This document shows positions 1 to 8,775 of a DNA stretch of 64,000 nucleotides, piece by piece. The notes beneath the pieces are model-generated. The model was not told the DNA's origin, did not search any database, and was given only the letters and a program-made list of their open reading frames with translations. Location: positions 957,415 through 1,021,414 of the forward strand of contig NZ_CP118480.1 in NCBI RefSeq assembly GCF_030450055.1. Reading direction: 5' to 3'. The stretch's first letter is position 1; each line of letters begins with the position of its first letter. Source of the DNA: Gallaecimonas kandeliae. Lineage in GTDB: Bacteria > Pseudomonadota > Gammaproteobacteria > Enterobacterales > Gallaecimonadaceae. Both the position numbers and the translations under genes were made by a program.

Positions 1-1163
1 TGCAGAGCCTGAGGCGAGTCAGCGACGGTTACCTCACCGCCGCCCTGTGGCGGGCCAACACCCAGAACGGCTACGACGACCAGTTCCAGACCCTTATCGG
101 CCAGGCCGAGGCCCTGTTCGGCAGCGACGAACTCAGCATCAACGGCGGCCTGGACGGCCTCTTTTCGGCCTTGTCGGCGGCCACTGCCAGCCCCCAGTCC
201 ATAGCGCCGCGCCAGCAAGTCATTGCCACGGCCCAGGCCCTGGCCGGGCGTTTCAACCAGCTCTCCAGCAACCTGGATCTCCAGGAAAAGCAGCTGGACG
301 AGCAGGCCGACGCCATGCTGGCCAACATCAACACCCAGGCGGCCGGCGTCGCCAAGCTCAACCAGGCCATAGTGGATGTCCAGGCCAAGGGCGGTAACAC
401 GGCGGCCTTGGAAGACCAGCGGGACCAGCTGGTCTCGGGGCTGGCCAAGCAGGTCAGCCTCAAGACCCAGCGCCAGGCAGACGGCACCTTGAGCCTGAGT
501 CTGGCCAGCGGCCAGCCCCTGGTATTGGGGGCCCATGCCGCTACCCTGAGCCGCAGCGGCGACGACATCAGCCTGGAGCTGGGCAAGCAGAGCTTCCAAC
601 TGCTGAAGGTGGGCGGCTCCCTGGGGGCCAACCGCGATTACAAGACGGGCCAACTGGCCGGGCTGCGCACCAGCCTCAACAGCCAGGCCCAGGCCATCGC
701 CGACCAGATGAACGGCCAGTTGCAACAGGGTTTCGACCTCAGCGGCAACCCCGGCCAGGCCCTGTTCACCTATGATCCGGCCAACCCCGCCGGCACCCTG
801 GCCCTGAGCGGCATAACCCCGGAACAGCTCGCCTTCGTCGGCAACGACGGCAGCGGCAATCCTGTCGGCGGCAGCGGTGACAACAGCAACCTGCTGGCCC
901 TGGTGGACATGAAGCCCGGCTTCTACGACGGCTACAGCCAACTGGTGGGGGACCTGGCGGTCAAGAGCGGCCAGGCCCAAGCCACCGCCAGCGCCAGCGC
1001 CAGCCTGCAGCAGGACGCCCAGGCCCAGCGCGACAACGTCAGCGGCGTCAACCGCGACGAAGAAGCGGCCAGCCTGATGCAGTACATGCAGGCCTACCAG
1101 GCCAACGCCAAGGTCATCACCGCCGCCGATGATCTCTTCCACACCTTGATGGGGATGTTCTGA
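1..1163 (+). CDS. flgK: Flagellar hook-associated protein FlgK, lateral system (5' truncated)
   Basis: The reading frame is open from base 3, so the N-terminal part lies outside the window. The visible 386 residues start at QSLRRVSDGYLTAALW, the typical FlgK N-terminal helix that packs in the hook-filament junction. The C-terminus (GVNRDEEAASLMQYMQAYQANAKVI...LFHTLMGMF) is the conserved D0 helix shared by hook and rod proteins. FlgK (HAP1) joins the hook to the filament outside the cell. Its stop overlaps the flgL start as TGATG, so the two are translationally coupled. Followed by flgL and a laf-type cluster, it is taken as the lateral-flagellum copy; a polar copy elsewhere cannot be seen. 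Confidence 0.93.
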   Translation, partial: QSLRRVSDGYLTAALWRANTQNGYDDQFQTLIGQAEALFGSDELSINGGLDGLFSALSAATASPQSIAPRQQVIATAQALAGRFNQLSSNLDLQEKQLDEQADAMLANINTQAAGVAKLNQAIVDVQAKGGNTAALEDQRDQLVSGLAKQVSLKTQRQADGTLSLSLASGQPLVLGAHAATLSRSGDDISLELGKQSFQLLKVGGSLGANRDYKTGQLAGLRTSLNSQAQAIADQMNGQLQQGFDLSGNPGQALFTYDPANPAGTLALSGITPEQLAFVGNDGSGNPVGGSGDNSNLLALVDMKPGFYDGYSQLVGDLAVKSGQAQATASASASLQQDAQAQRDNVSGVNRDEEAASLMQYMQAYQANAKVITAADDLFHTLMGMF

Positions 1164-2062
1164 TGCGGGTCAGCAGCGCACAACTCGGCCAATACGTGCT
1201 CAAGGGCCTGGATCGCCAGGGCACCGAGTACGCCAAGGTCATGGAGCAGATGAGCTCCGGTTACCGGATCACCAAGCCGTCGGACGATCCGCTGGGCACA
1301 GTCACCCTGCTGGGGCTCAAGAGCGAGCAGGGCAGCCTGGACCAGTACCGCACCAATATCGGCAACGTCAGCAGCCGCCTGGAAAAGGCGGAGAGCTACC
1401 TGGATTCGAGCTACCAGGTGATGCTGAGGGTCCAGGACCTGACCCTGTCCGGCACCAACGGCGCCGCCACCGACGCCGACCGCCTGGCCTATGCCGGTGA
1501 GCTGCAAAGCCTGAGGGACACCTTGCTGGATTTCGCCAACGCCCAGGACGAAGAGGGCCACTACCTCTTCGGCGGCAGCCAGGTGGACAAGCCGCCCCTG
1601 GTGGACAACGGCAGCGGCACCCTGGTCTACCAGGGCGACAGCCTGGGCCGCCAGGTACAGGTGGCCAAGGGCGTCAGCATGGACGCCAACGAGACGGTGC
1701 AAAACATCTACTTCGCCGGCGGCAACAACTTCTTCGCCGACCTGGACGGCTTCATCCAGCAGCTCCAGACCCCGGGGGCATCTGTCTCTGCCAGCGGGGC
1801 CGCCATGTTGGGCCGCATCGACGGTGCCATCACTGGCATCAACCGCAGCCTGACCGACATCGGCGGCCGCCTGTCCAGCCTGCACAGCCTGGATACGGCC
1901 CAGCAGGACCTGGGTCTCGCCAACGACAAGGTGATAGGGCAGATCCAGGATCTCGATTACGCCGCGGCGGCCGACAAGGTCAACCAGATCCAGTTGACCC
2001 TGACCGCCACCCAGAAGACCTATAGCCAGCTCAGCCAGCTGAGCCTGTTCGATTACCTCTGA
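1163..2062 (+). CDS. flgL: Flagellar hook-associated protein FlgL, lateral system
   Basis: The 299-residue protein begins with the flagellin-like N-terminal helix (MRVSSAQLGQYVLKGLDRQ, then MSSGYRITKPSDDPLG, the NxxxDDPxG-like motif of FlgL) and ends with a C-terminal helix finishing in QLSLFDYL. It is the junction protein HAP3 between FlgK and filament, exported by the flagellar type III apparatus. Its length is normal for the family. Its ATG overlaps the flgK stop and its own stop overlaps the next ATG (TGATG), so three genes are coupled. Inference of the lateral system rests on the downstream lafA-U order. Confidence 0.94.
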   Translation: MRVSSAQLGQYVLKGLDRQGTEYAKVMEQMSSGYRITKPSDDPLGTVTLLGLKSEQGSLDQYRTNIGNVSSRLEKAESYLDSSYQVMLRVQDLTLSGTNGAATDADRLAYAGELQSLRDTLLDFANAQDEEGHYLFGGSQVDKPPLVDNGSGTLVYQGDSLGRQVQVAKGVSMDANETVQNIYFAGGNNFFADLDGFIQQLQTPGASVSASGAAMLGRIDGAITGINRSLTDIGGRLSSLHSLDTAQQDLGLANDKVIGQIQDLDYAAAADKVNQIQLTLTATQKTYSQLSQLSLFDYL

Positions 2063-3084
2063 TGAACCCCCTGAGCCCACTGGGCACCAGCGAAACCCAG
2101 CGCCAGCCGAGCCCGCCCATCAGCCGCGGCCAGGCCCAGGTGGCCTTGTCCAAGGCTCAGGGCGCGGCCCAGAGCCAGGGCGCTGCCCCCAGCCAGGCCA
2201 TAGGCCTCAAGGTGCAGCGCCACGGTCAATGGGCGCTGATGAGCGAGGCCCAGGGCAAGCTGTCCCGGCTCCAGGCCACAGAGCAGAGCCTGGTGCAGAA
2301 CTACCGCCAACTGCTGGCCCTGGCCCGCCAGCTGGAGCAGCCGGCGGCCGGCCAGGGCAGTGCCCAGGCCAAGGGGCAGCAGCTGGCCGCCCAGGTGCGC
2401 TCCCTGCGGGACGACATCGCCAGGGAAGGGCGCCTGGACAGCACCCTGGCCCCCAGGGCCAGGGCTGGTGATACAACGGCGCTGCTGACCAGGGTCGATC
2501 TGCTGGGCCCCAGGCCCCAGGCCGAGAACATCCAGATCCAGCTACCCAACGGCGCCTCCCTGTCGTTGCGACTGGCCGCCCAGGCCAGCCAGGGCCGGGC
2601 CCTGGCCGAACTGGCGCCGCAGTTGGCCCGCCAGGGCATCACGGCCAGCCTCGACAGCCAGGGCCGCTTGCAGCTCACGGGCCGGCCGGCCCTGCTGCAA
2701 AACCCCTGGTCTTTCCAGGGCCAGGGGGTCAGGGTGCCGGCCGGCAACCCTGTGCCCATCCGCCTCGATCCCCAGCCCGACAGCCTGGAGCAGCTGGCCC
2801 AGGGCCTGGATGCCGGCGGCCTGGACGCAGAGCGCAGCCGCCTGCGGGCCCTGCTGGCGGCCTTGGAGCAGCACAGGCGGGCCTTGCAGGCCGAGCGCCA
2901 GCAGCTGATGGGTCGGCTGGCGGCATTGCGGGCCGAGGTCCAGGCCTTTGGCCAGTCCCCCGAGGAGCTGGGCCAGTCCCTCAAGGCCAGCCTGCGCGAC
3001 AGCGATTTCAGCCTGCAACTGGGGGCCCTGCTGACCCAGGCCAATGTCTCCCGCCAGACGGTAGTGTCGCTGCTTTCCCGCTGA
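2062..3084 (+). CDS. Unrecognised protein between flgL and lateral flagellin (LafW position)
   Basis: I do not recognise a family with certainty. The 340-residue product is very rich in Gln, Ala and Leu, has no signal peptide or membrane segment, and contains predicted coiled-coil stretches near residues 60-135 and 250-300. The start is fixed by the TGATG overlap with flgL, which implies co-production with hook-associated proteins. In lateral flagellar clusters of Aeromonas an ORF of uncertain function (called lafW) occupies the same place between flgL and lafA; equivalence here is by position only. A hook/filament junction, chaperone or export-related role is plausible but unproven. Confidence 0.55.
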   Translation: MNPLSPLGTSETQRQPSPPISRGQAQVALSKAQGAAQSQGAAPSQAIGLKVQRHGQWALMSEAQGKLSRLQATEQSLVQNYRQLLALARQLEQPAAGQGSAQAKGQQLAAQVRSLRDDIAREGRLDSTLAPRARAGDTTALLTRVDLLGPRPQAENIQIQLPNGASLSLRLAAQASQGRALAELAPQLARQGITASLDSQGRLQLTGRPALLQNPWSFQGQGVRVPAGNPVPIRLDPQPDSLEQLAQGLDAGGLDAERSRLRALLAALEQHRRALQAERQQLMGRLAALRAEVQAFGQSPEELGQSLKASLRDSDFSLQLGALLTQANVSRQTVVSLLSR

Positions 3085-3223
3085 AGGCCGCCTGTTCCTT
3101 GCATTTTCGCCGCTTTTAAAACTTTTTTGTTTTTCTCCCTTCATTTTCCCAAGAACCCCGCCGCCTATTTGTTGGTGAACAACAATGGCCGCAAAGGCGG
3201 CGTTAAATTTCAGGAGAAAGACC

Positions 3224-4054
3224 ATGTCCCTTTCCATCCATACTAACTTTGCGTCCCTGGTCACCCAGAACACCCTGAGCAAGAACAACAACATGCTCTC
3301 CACCGCCATGCAGCGCCTGGGCACCGGCCTGCGCATCAACAGCTCAGCCGACGACGCCGCCGGCCTGCAGATCGCCAACCGTCTGACCGCCCAGACCCGT
3401 GGCATGGCCGTTGCCCAGCGCAACTCCCAAGACGCCATCTCCATGCTGCAGACCGCTGACGGCTCCCTGGACGAACTGTCCAGCATCGCCTTCCGCATGA
3501 AGGACCTGGCCACCCAGGCTGCCAACGGCACCAACACCACTGCCGACAACACTGCCCTGAACTCCGAGTACGGCGAGCTCAAGGCCGAAGTGACCCGTAT
3601 CATGCAGAACACCACCTACGGCGGCTCCAAGCTGCTCGAAGGCGGCAAGCTGGCCAGCGCCGTAACCTTCCAGATCGGTGCCAGCACTTCCGACACCCTG
3701 GCCTTTGACGCCTCCGCCGAGATCGGCGCCGTCACCACCGCTTACGGCGCCGCCGGCACCATCGACACCCAGGCCAACGCCACCACCGCCATGGGCAACC
3801 TGGACACCCTGATCAGCAGCGTCGGTGCCGCCCGTGCCAAGTTCGGTGCCAACATCAACCGCCTGGACCACACCATCAACAACCTGGCCACCATCAGCCA
3901 GAACACCGAAGCCGCCAAGGGCCGCATCATGGATGCCGACTTCGCCAAAGAAACCTCCAACATGACCAAGCAACAGCTGCTGATGCAGACCGGCATGTCC
4001 GTGCTCAGCAACGCCAACCAGATGTCTGGCCTGGTCACCTCCCTGCTGCGCTAA
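3224..4054 (+). CDS. lafA: Lateral flagellin LafA (FliC family)
   Basis: The 276-residue flagellin starts MSLSIHTNFASLVTQNTL and has the conserved N-terminal D0/D1 helices (GTGLRINSSADDAAGLQIANR) and C-terminal helix ending MSGLVTSLLR. The central variable domain is short, as in lateral flagellins. An upstream in-frame ATG at 3185 is rejected because the AGGAGAAAG ribosome-binding site sits just before 3224 and the family starts with this motif. It is the major filament subunit, secreted through the hollow flagellum. A 139-bp leader separates it from the preceding gene and a strong terminator follows, so it is probably a single-gene transcript driven by LafS sigma-28. Confidence 0.94.
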   Translation: MSLSIHTNFASLVTQNTLSKNNNMLSTAMQRLGTGLRINSSADDAAGLQIANRLTAQTRGMAVAQRNSQDAISMLQTADGSLDELSSIAFRMKDLATQAANGTNTTADNTALNSEYGELKAEVTRIMQNTTYGGSKLLEGGKLASAVTFQIGASTSDTLAFDASAEIGAVTTAYGAAGTIDTQANATTAMGNLDTLISSVGAARAKFGANINRLDHTINNLATISQNTEAAKGRIMDADFAKETSNMTKQQLLMQTGMSVLSNANQMSGLVTSLLR

Positions 4055-4064
4055 GCAGTTTTGG

Positions 4065-4089
4065 GCCCCCGCCTGGCGGGGGCTTTTTT
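4065..4089 (+). terminator. Rho-independent terminator after lafA
   Basis: A GC-rich inverted repeat (GCCCCCGCC / GGCGGGGGC) is followed by six T residues directly after the flagellin stop. It would end the flagellin mRNA before fliD. Confidence 0.9.
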
Positions 4090-4111
4090 GGTTCTGGAAT
4101 AGGATGCGAAG

Positions 4112-5416
4112 ATGGCAACCATCGACAACAGCTTTGACGTAAGAAGCCTGGCCTCCCAGTACGTAGCTGCGGACAGGGCGCCCATGGATCAGTACTTTTC
4201 CACGCAGCAGACCTATTACCAGAGCCGGCTCAAGGCCTTCAACGCCATTTCCAGCCAGATCAGCAGCTTCCAGGACGTCCTGGCCAAGCTCAAGACCAGC
4301 GACAGCTTCGAGGCCTTCGGGGTCACGGCGTCCGACGACAGCCATGTCAGCGTCACCGCCAGCACCAGCGCCACCCCCGGCCAGTACCAGTTCCATGTGC
4401 AGCAGCTGGCGGCCGCCGACCAGTACGCCCTGGATTTCGCCTCCGACACCGATCCGGCTCCCACCAGCGGCATCCTGACCCTGGGCGTCGGCAGCAACAG
4501 CTTCAGCATCGACATGAGCACGCTGCCGGCCGGCGCCACCATCAGCGACCTGCGTGACGCCATCAACAACGCCGCCGACAACAGCGGCGTCAAGGCGACC
4601 CTGGTGCGCACCGGCGGCGCCGTCAAGTTCCTGCTCACTGCCGAGCAGACAGGGGCCGCCAATACCTTGTCGATCAGCACCAACGGCGACCCGGCCATGG
4701 CCAGCCTCGACAGCGCCATCGCCGCCAAGACCCAGTTGAGCACAGCCCAGGACGCCATAGTGCAGATGGGGGCCAACCAGTCCCTGACCATCAACTCGGC
4801 TTCCAACACCCTGAACAACGTCATCGACGGCCTGACCATCAACCTGACCCAGGTCCACGCCAACGCCACCGACACCACCACCATCACCGTCGGCCGCGAC
4901 ACCGACGCCACCAAGAAGCAGCTGCAGGACTTTGTCGACGGCTACAACGCCCTCATCGACCAGCTCAAGAAATACAGCACCGCCGACGGCGACCAGATCC
5001 CGGTGCTGGCCGGTGACGGCACGGCCCGCATGCTCCAGAGCCAGATGCGCGGTCTCTTCAACGGCCTCAACCTGGGCCAGATGGGCCTGAAGACCGACCA
5101 GTACGGCAAGTTCAGCCTGGACGACAGCAAGCTCGACGACTACCTGGCGGCCAACCCCGACGGCCTCAACCAGGTGCTGGGCGGCACCAATGGCATGATG
5201 GCCCAGCTCAACACTGTGCTGGACCGTTACGTCAAGGACGACACTTCTGTGCTCAAGGCCAGCGCCAAGAGCGCCCAGGCCAACCTGGACCGCCTGAGCG
5301 ACCGCATGGACCAGTTCGACCAGCGCATGGAAGGCCTCTACAACCGTTACGTCAGCCAGTTCACCCAGATGCAGACCCTGGTCTCGCAGATGCAGCAGAC
5401 CTCCAGCCTGTTCTGA
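4112..5416 (+). CDS. fliD: Flagellar filament cap protein FliD (LafB)
   Basis: The 434-residue protein has the FliD N-terminal domain (residues about 10-105, with the ISSQISSFQDVLAKLKTSDSF region) and the FliD C-terminal domain (about 225-425, with a terminal coiled coil ending MQTLVSQMQQTSSLF). FliD forms the pentameric cap under which flagellin subunits fold. It follows the flagellin terminator and sits 18 bp before fliS, matching lafB-lafC order of lateral clusters. Length is typical for lateral FliD proteins. Confidence 0.93.
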   Translation: MATIDNSFDVRSLASQYVAADRAPMDQYFSTQQTYYQSRLKAFNAISSQISSFQDVLAKLKTSDSFEAFGVTASDDSHVSVTASTSATPGQYQFHVQQLAAADQYALDFASDTDPAPTSGILTLGVGSNSFSIDMSTLPAGATISDLRDAINNAADNSGVKATLVRTGGAVKFLLTAEQTGAANTLSISTNGDPAMASLDSAIAAKTQLSTAQDAIVQMGANQSLTINSASNTLNNVIDGLTINLTQVHANATDTTTITVGRDTDATKKQLQDFVDGYNALIDQLKKYSTADGDQIPVLAGDGTARMLQSQMRGLFNGLNLGQMGLKTDQYGKFSLDDSKLDDYLAANPDGLNQVLGGTNGMMAQLNTVLDRYVKDDTSVLKASAKSAQANLDRLSDRMDQFDQRMEGLYNRYVSQFTQMQTLVSQMQQTSSLF

Positions 5417-5434
5417 AAAATCTAAGGAGTTGCC

Positions 5435-5818
5435 ATGTTTGAGGAATCCGGTCTCGACGCCTACCAGCACACCCAGCTGGAAGCCCGCGCCGCCGCCGCC
5501 GATCCGCACCACCTGGTGCTGATGCTCATCGAGGGCTTCCTCGACGAGCTTTCCCGGGTGGAAGGCCATATCCAGGCCAAGCAGTTCGAGCGCAAGGGCC
5601 GCGCCGTCACCAAGTGCCTGGACATCCTCTCTGGCCTGGACACCGCCCTGGACAGGGAGAAGGGCGGCGCCGTCGCCGATGATCTGCATCGCCTCTACGA
5701 CTACTGCGGCCGCCAGCTGTTCGAGGTGAGCCTGAACAACGACACCAGCGGCCTGGCCATAGTCCGCCAGGTGATGACCGACCTCAAGGACGGCTGGCAG
5801 GCCCTGGCGGCCGCCTGA
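5435..5818 (+). CDS. fliS: Flagellin export chaperone FliS (LafC)
   Basis: The 127-residue product shows the FliS pattern: YQHTQLEARAAAADPHHLVLMLIEGFLDEL near the N-terminus, a helical middle, and YDYCGRQLFEVSLNND near residue 90. FliS binds the C-terminal disordered helix of flagellin in the cytoplasm and stops premature polymerisation. RBS AAGGAG precedes the ATG. A terminator 48 bp downstream separates it from the next gene. Confidence 0.92.
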   Translation: MFEESGLDAYQHTQLEARAAAADPHHLVLMLIEGFLDELSRVEGHIQAKQFERKGRAVTKCLDILSGLDTALDREKGGAVADDLHRLYDYCGRQLFEVSLNNDTSGLAIVRQVMTDLKDGWQALAAA

Positions 5819-5865
5819 CCGGCTGCACCGCCAAGGGCCCAAGGCTTTTGGCGCTCATACTCTCA

Positions 5866-5892
5866 GGCCGCCTTAGGGCGGCCTTGTTTTTT
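5866..5892 (+). terminator. Rho-independent terminator after fliS
   Basis: Inverted repeat GGCCGCC / GGCGGCC with a TTAG loop, followed by TTGTTTTTT. It ends the fliD-fliS transcript. The remaining 160 bp before the next gene is AT-richer and probably holds a promoter, but no clear sigma-28 or sigma-54 motif could be assigned. Confidence 0.85.
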
Positions 5893-6052
5893 CCGCTTCC
5901 CCCTGGCTTCCCTCGGGCTTCCGCAGGGCGGAAAAGGGGCTTCCGCTTAGGCGATGGCTTTGCTTCAATTTGTTGATTTTAAACGGATTTAAAGCTGGCT
6001 TGTCATTTGCAAAAAGGCTTTCAGACGAAACGCCAAACCGGGCCCTGACACA

Positions 6053-6349
6053 GTGACCACACAGCTGAAAGTGCAGTTAGACAACCTGGCTCGTGAGCTC
6101 AAGGCCAGCGCCGCAGCCGGCCGCTGGGCCCAGGTGGCCGAGCAGGACCGCCAGGTGGCGGCGCTGTTGGCCGCTCTTAAGCCGGCACCGGCAGAGTTGG
6201 CCCAGGCCCTGGTGGCCCTGCAACTGGTCCATGGCCAGGTGCTGGCCCAGGCCCTCCAGCACCAGGCGCGCCTGGAGCAGCAGCTGGCCAAGCACAGGGA
6301 CAACCAAGAAGGAATGCGGGCCTACCACCAGATGGAGGAGATGGGATGA
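6053..6349 (+). CDS. Small flagellar protein in the FliT/LafD (LafX) position
   Basis: A 98-residue, wholly helical protein rich in Ala, Gln and Leu with a GTG start. Its position between fliS and fliK matches the lafD/lafX gene of lateral clusters, whose product is a FliT-like chaperone for FliD. Sequence features alone do not prove the family. Its stop overlaps the fliK start as ATGA, so translation is coupled. The GTG lacks a strong ribosome-binding site, so the exact start is uncertain. Confidence 0.6.
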   Translation: MTTQLKVQLDNLARELKASAAAGRWAQVAEQDRQVAALLAALKPAPAELAQALVALQLVHGQVLAQALQHQARLEQQLAKHRDNQEGMRAYHQMEEMG

Positions 6350-7557
6350 AGGCGCAGCCGCCCGTCACCCGGCTGAGCGGCGCCGCCTTGGCGCCCAGGC
6401 AGCCCCAGGCCGCCAAGGCCGAAGCCCAGCCCGCCAAGGGGCAGGGCGCCCAGCAGTCCCAGCCGGTACAGGGCTTTGCCCAGCGCCTGGCCCAGCTCGG
6501 CAAGGAGCATCCCCATTTCGGCCAGCAGCCCCAGCCCCAAGCCGAGGTGCAGGCCCAGCCAGGCTCGGCTCAGCCGCCGGCCGCAGATGCCTCCCAGGCC
6601 GCGAAGGCGACTGAACCGCAGGCCCAGGTGCAAGCCCAGGTTCAGTCCCAGGCGCCGCAGCCCAGGCCGTCTTTGGCGAGCCGCGCCAAGGATCCCGCCG
6701 AGCCTCTGGCGGCCCAGGCGGCAGTCCCTTCCCTGGACCAGGGCTGGCGGTTGCGTCATGCCAAGGCCCTGGCCGGCCAGGACAGCAAAGCCAAGGCGCC
6801 AGAGCAGCAAGGGCATGACCAGGCAGACGCCAAAACCGAGGTTCAGCCCCTGCCGGTCCTGGCGCCCCAGGCCCCCCAGCCTGAAGCCAAGGTCAGGACG
6901 TCCGACCCCCAGGAGCCATCCCAGGCCCTTAGCGCCCTGGCCAAGGCCACGGCGGGGCAAGGCGATGCGGCCCCACTCAAGGGCCAGGCCCAAGTCCAGC
7001 TCAAGGAGCTGGATCTGCCGCTGGCGCTGAAAACGGTGCTGCCGAGCGCGGCGGCCAAGGTCGAGCCAGCCGCCACGGCCCTTGCCAATGCCCCGGCCCA
7101 GGCCAGCCTCCAGCCGTTGCCCGAATGGGCGCCGGTCAAGGTGGCGACGGCCCAGGGCCAATGGCAGCAAGACCTGATGGCGGCCCTTGGCGACCGCCTG
7201 CAATTGCAGCTGCACCAGCAGATCAAGGAAGCCCGGGTCCGCCTGGATCCCCCTGATCTTGGCCGGGTGGAGATGACGGTGCGCCTGGACGGCGACCGCC
7301 TCAGCGTCCAGCTCCAGGCCAGCCACCCCCAGGTCCGCGATGCCCTGACCCAGCAGCTGGACCGGCTGCGCCTGGACCTGGTGCAGGGCTTTGGTTCCCA
7401 GGTGGAGGTGTCGGTGGGCCAGCAGGGCAGTGGCGACAGTCGCCCGCAAACCCCTATCCAAGTCGAGGCCATAGCGGCCGCGGCCCCCGCCCCAGAGGCG
7501 GAACAACAAGCAGCGCTGTCGCGCCCGGCCGAGGGCTGGGTCAGCGCCCTGGCATAA
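6346..7557 (+). CDS. fliK: Flagellar hook-length control protein FliK (LafE)
   Basis: 403 residues. The N-terminal 250 residues are low-complexity, dominated by Ala, Gln, Pro and Lys, as is usual for the ruler part of FliK. Residues about 285-355 form the conserved FliK C-terminal domain (RLDPPDLGRVEMTVRLDG, then SVQLQASHPQVRDAL). FliK measures hook length and switches export specificity through FlhB. It overlaps the upstream gene and is 12 bp from fliL. Confidence 0.9.
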   Translation: MKAQPPVTRLSGAALAPRQPQAAKAEAQPAKGQGAQQSQPVQGFAQRLAQLGKEHPHFGQQPQPQAEVQAQPGSAQPPAADASQAAKATEPQAQVQAQVQSQAPQPRPSLASRAKDPAEPLAAQAAVPSLDQGWRLRHAKALAGQDSKAKAPEQQGHDQADAKTEVQPLPVLAPQAPQPEAKVRTSDPQEPSQALSALAKATAGQGDAAPLKGQAQVQLKELDLPLALKTVLPSAAAKVEPAATALANAPAQASLQPLPEWAPVKVATAQGQWQQDLMAALGDRLQLQLHQQIKEARVRLDPPDLGRVEMTVRLDGDRLSVQLQASHPQVRDALTQQLDRLRLDLVQGFGSQVEVSVGQQGSGDSRPQTPIQVEAIAAAAPAPEAEQQAALSRPAEGWVSALA

Positions 7558-7569
7558 GAGGAGAGCCCC

Positions 7570-8061
7570 TTGTCTGAGAAAACCAAGGAAAAGAGCCCGC
7601 GCCGCAAGCGCTGGTCCTGGCTGCTGGTCCTGGCGGTGCTGCTGGTGGCCGGCAGTGCCTTCGGCTACGGCTGGGTCAGCGGCCTCATCAACCCCAAGGC
7701 CTGGTTCGCCGATCCGCCCCCACCCCCGCTGGTGATGAGCGAGAAGCCCCTGTTCCAGCCCCTGGACAAGTTCGTGATCAGCCTGGCCGGTGACGAGGTG
7801 CAGCACTACATGATGCTGGAGCTGGCCCTGGTCAGCCATGACCCGCGCATGCCGGAGCAGAGCAAGGAGCTGCAGCCGGTGATCCGCAACGCCCTGCTGC
7901 AGTACTTCTCCACCCGCAAGTACCAGGAGGTCAGGGAGGAGATCAAGGATCTGAGCAAGCTGCAGCTGGCCCTCAAGGACAGGCTCAAGCAGACGGTGGA
8001 CAGCTACGGCTACCAGTTGGCGGTGGACGAAGTGCTGCTCACCAAAGTGGTGATCCAGTAG
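7570..8061 (+). CDS. fliL: Flagellar basal-body-associated protein FliL (LafF)
   Basis: 163 residues with a lysine-rich cytoplasmic start, one transmembrane helix (about residues 15-35, LLVLAVLLVAGSAFGYGWV) and a periplasmic FliL domain (from about residue 55 to the end). It surrounds the stator at the motor. The start is TTG, chosen because AAGAGGAGAG lies 6-10 bases upstream and no ATG is available. It lies 8 bp before the sigma factor gene. Confidence 0.88.
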   Translation: MSEKTKEKSPRRKRWSWLLVLAVLLVAGSAFGYGWVSGLINPKAWFADPPPPPLVMSEKPLFQPLDKFVISLAGDEVQHYMMLELALVSHDPRMPEQSKELQPVIRNALLQYFSTRKYQEVREEIKDLSKLQLALKDRLKQTVDSYGYQLAVDEVLLTKVVIQ

Positions 8062-8069
8062 GAGGGGCC

Positions 8070-8771
8070 ATGGAAGCATATTGCAGCGACAGCCTGGACG
8101 GGGCCTACCAGTGCAACGCCAACGACGAAGCGCAGCTGCTGCGCCGCTACGCCCACCTGGTGAAAAGGGCCTGTGCCCACCTGCGCAGCCAGGTCAGCGC
8201 CGCCTTCAACCAGGAAGACTTCGAACAGGTGGGGCTGATGGGGCTGCTGGAGGCCATCCGCCGCTACGGCGAACCGGACCAGGCCTTTGAGAGCTTTGCC
8301 TTCAAACGCATCCGCGGCGCCATCCTCGACGAGCTGCGCCGCCAGGACTGGCGCCCCCGCCAGGTGCGCCAGGCCGCCCACGACCTCAATCACCACCACC
8401 GCAAGCTCTACAACCGCCTGGGCCGGGCCCCCAGCGACCAGGAACTGGCCGAGGAGATGGGCATCAGCCTTCCCGAGGTGCGGGAGCTGGTCTATGCCAA
8501 CCAGGCCGAGGAGATGCAGTGCCTGGAGGACTGGCTGACCAAGGGCCTGGAGCCGGGCGGCGGCGGCATGGGTGAGTTCGAACTCAAACGCACCCTGGCC
8601 AAGATGCTGGGCAGCCTCAAGCAGCGCGAACAACTGCTGCTGGTCCTCTACTACCAGCACGACATGAACATGAAGGAAATCGCCCAGGTGCTTGGACTCA
8701 CCGAATCCCGGGTCTGCCAGCTCCACAAGGAGTGCCTGGCCAACCTCAACAAGCTGATCGAGAGGCATTGA
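8070..8771 (+). CDS. lafS: Flagellar sigma factor sigma-28 (FliA/LafS)
   Basis: 233 residues with sigma-70 region 2 (FNQEDFEQVGLMGLLEAI, then FKRIRGAILDELRRQDW), region 3 (HHHRKLYNRLGRAPSDQELAEEMG) and region 4 with a helix-turn-helix (MNMKEIAQVLGLTESRVCQLH). This is the FliA layout without region 1.1. It directs transcription of late flagellar genes, probably including lafA and the motor genes. It is encoded among the genes it should control, next to lafT/lafU, as in lateral flagellar systems. Confidence 0.93.
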   Translation: MEAYCSDSLDGAYQCNANDEAQLLRRYAHLVKRACAHLRSQVSAAFNQEDFEQVGLMGLLEAIRRYGEPDQAFESFAFKRIRGAILDELRRQDWRPRQVRQAAHDLNHHHRKLYNRLGRAPSDQELAEEMGISLPEVRELVYANQAEEMQCLEDWLTKGLEPGGGGMGEFELKRTLAKMLGSLKQREQLLLVLYYQHDMNMKEIAQVLGLTESRVCQLHKECLANLNKLIERH

Positions 8772-8775
8772 ATCC

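Noticed and set aside
3085-3223. Sigma-28 promoter for lafA
   Set aside because: A TAAA at about 3117 is present but no GCCGATAA-like -10 at proper spacing; not reported as a feature.
3344-5842. 832-codon minus-strand open frame across flagellin and fliD genes
   Set aside because: Antisense of strongly supported flagellar genes; Val/Gly/His-rich shadow.
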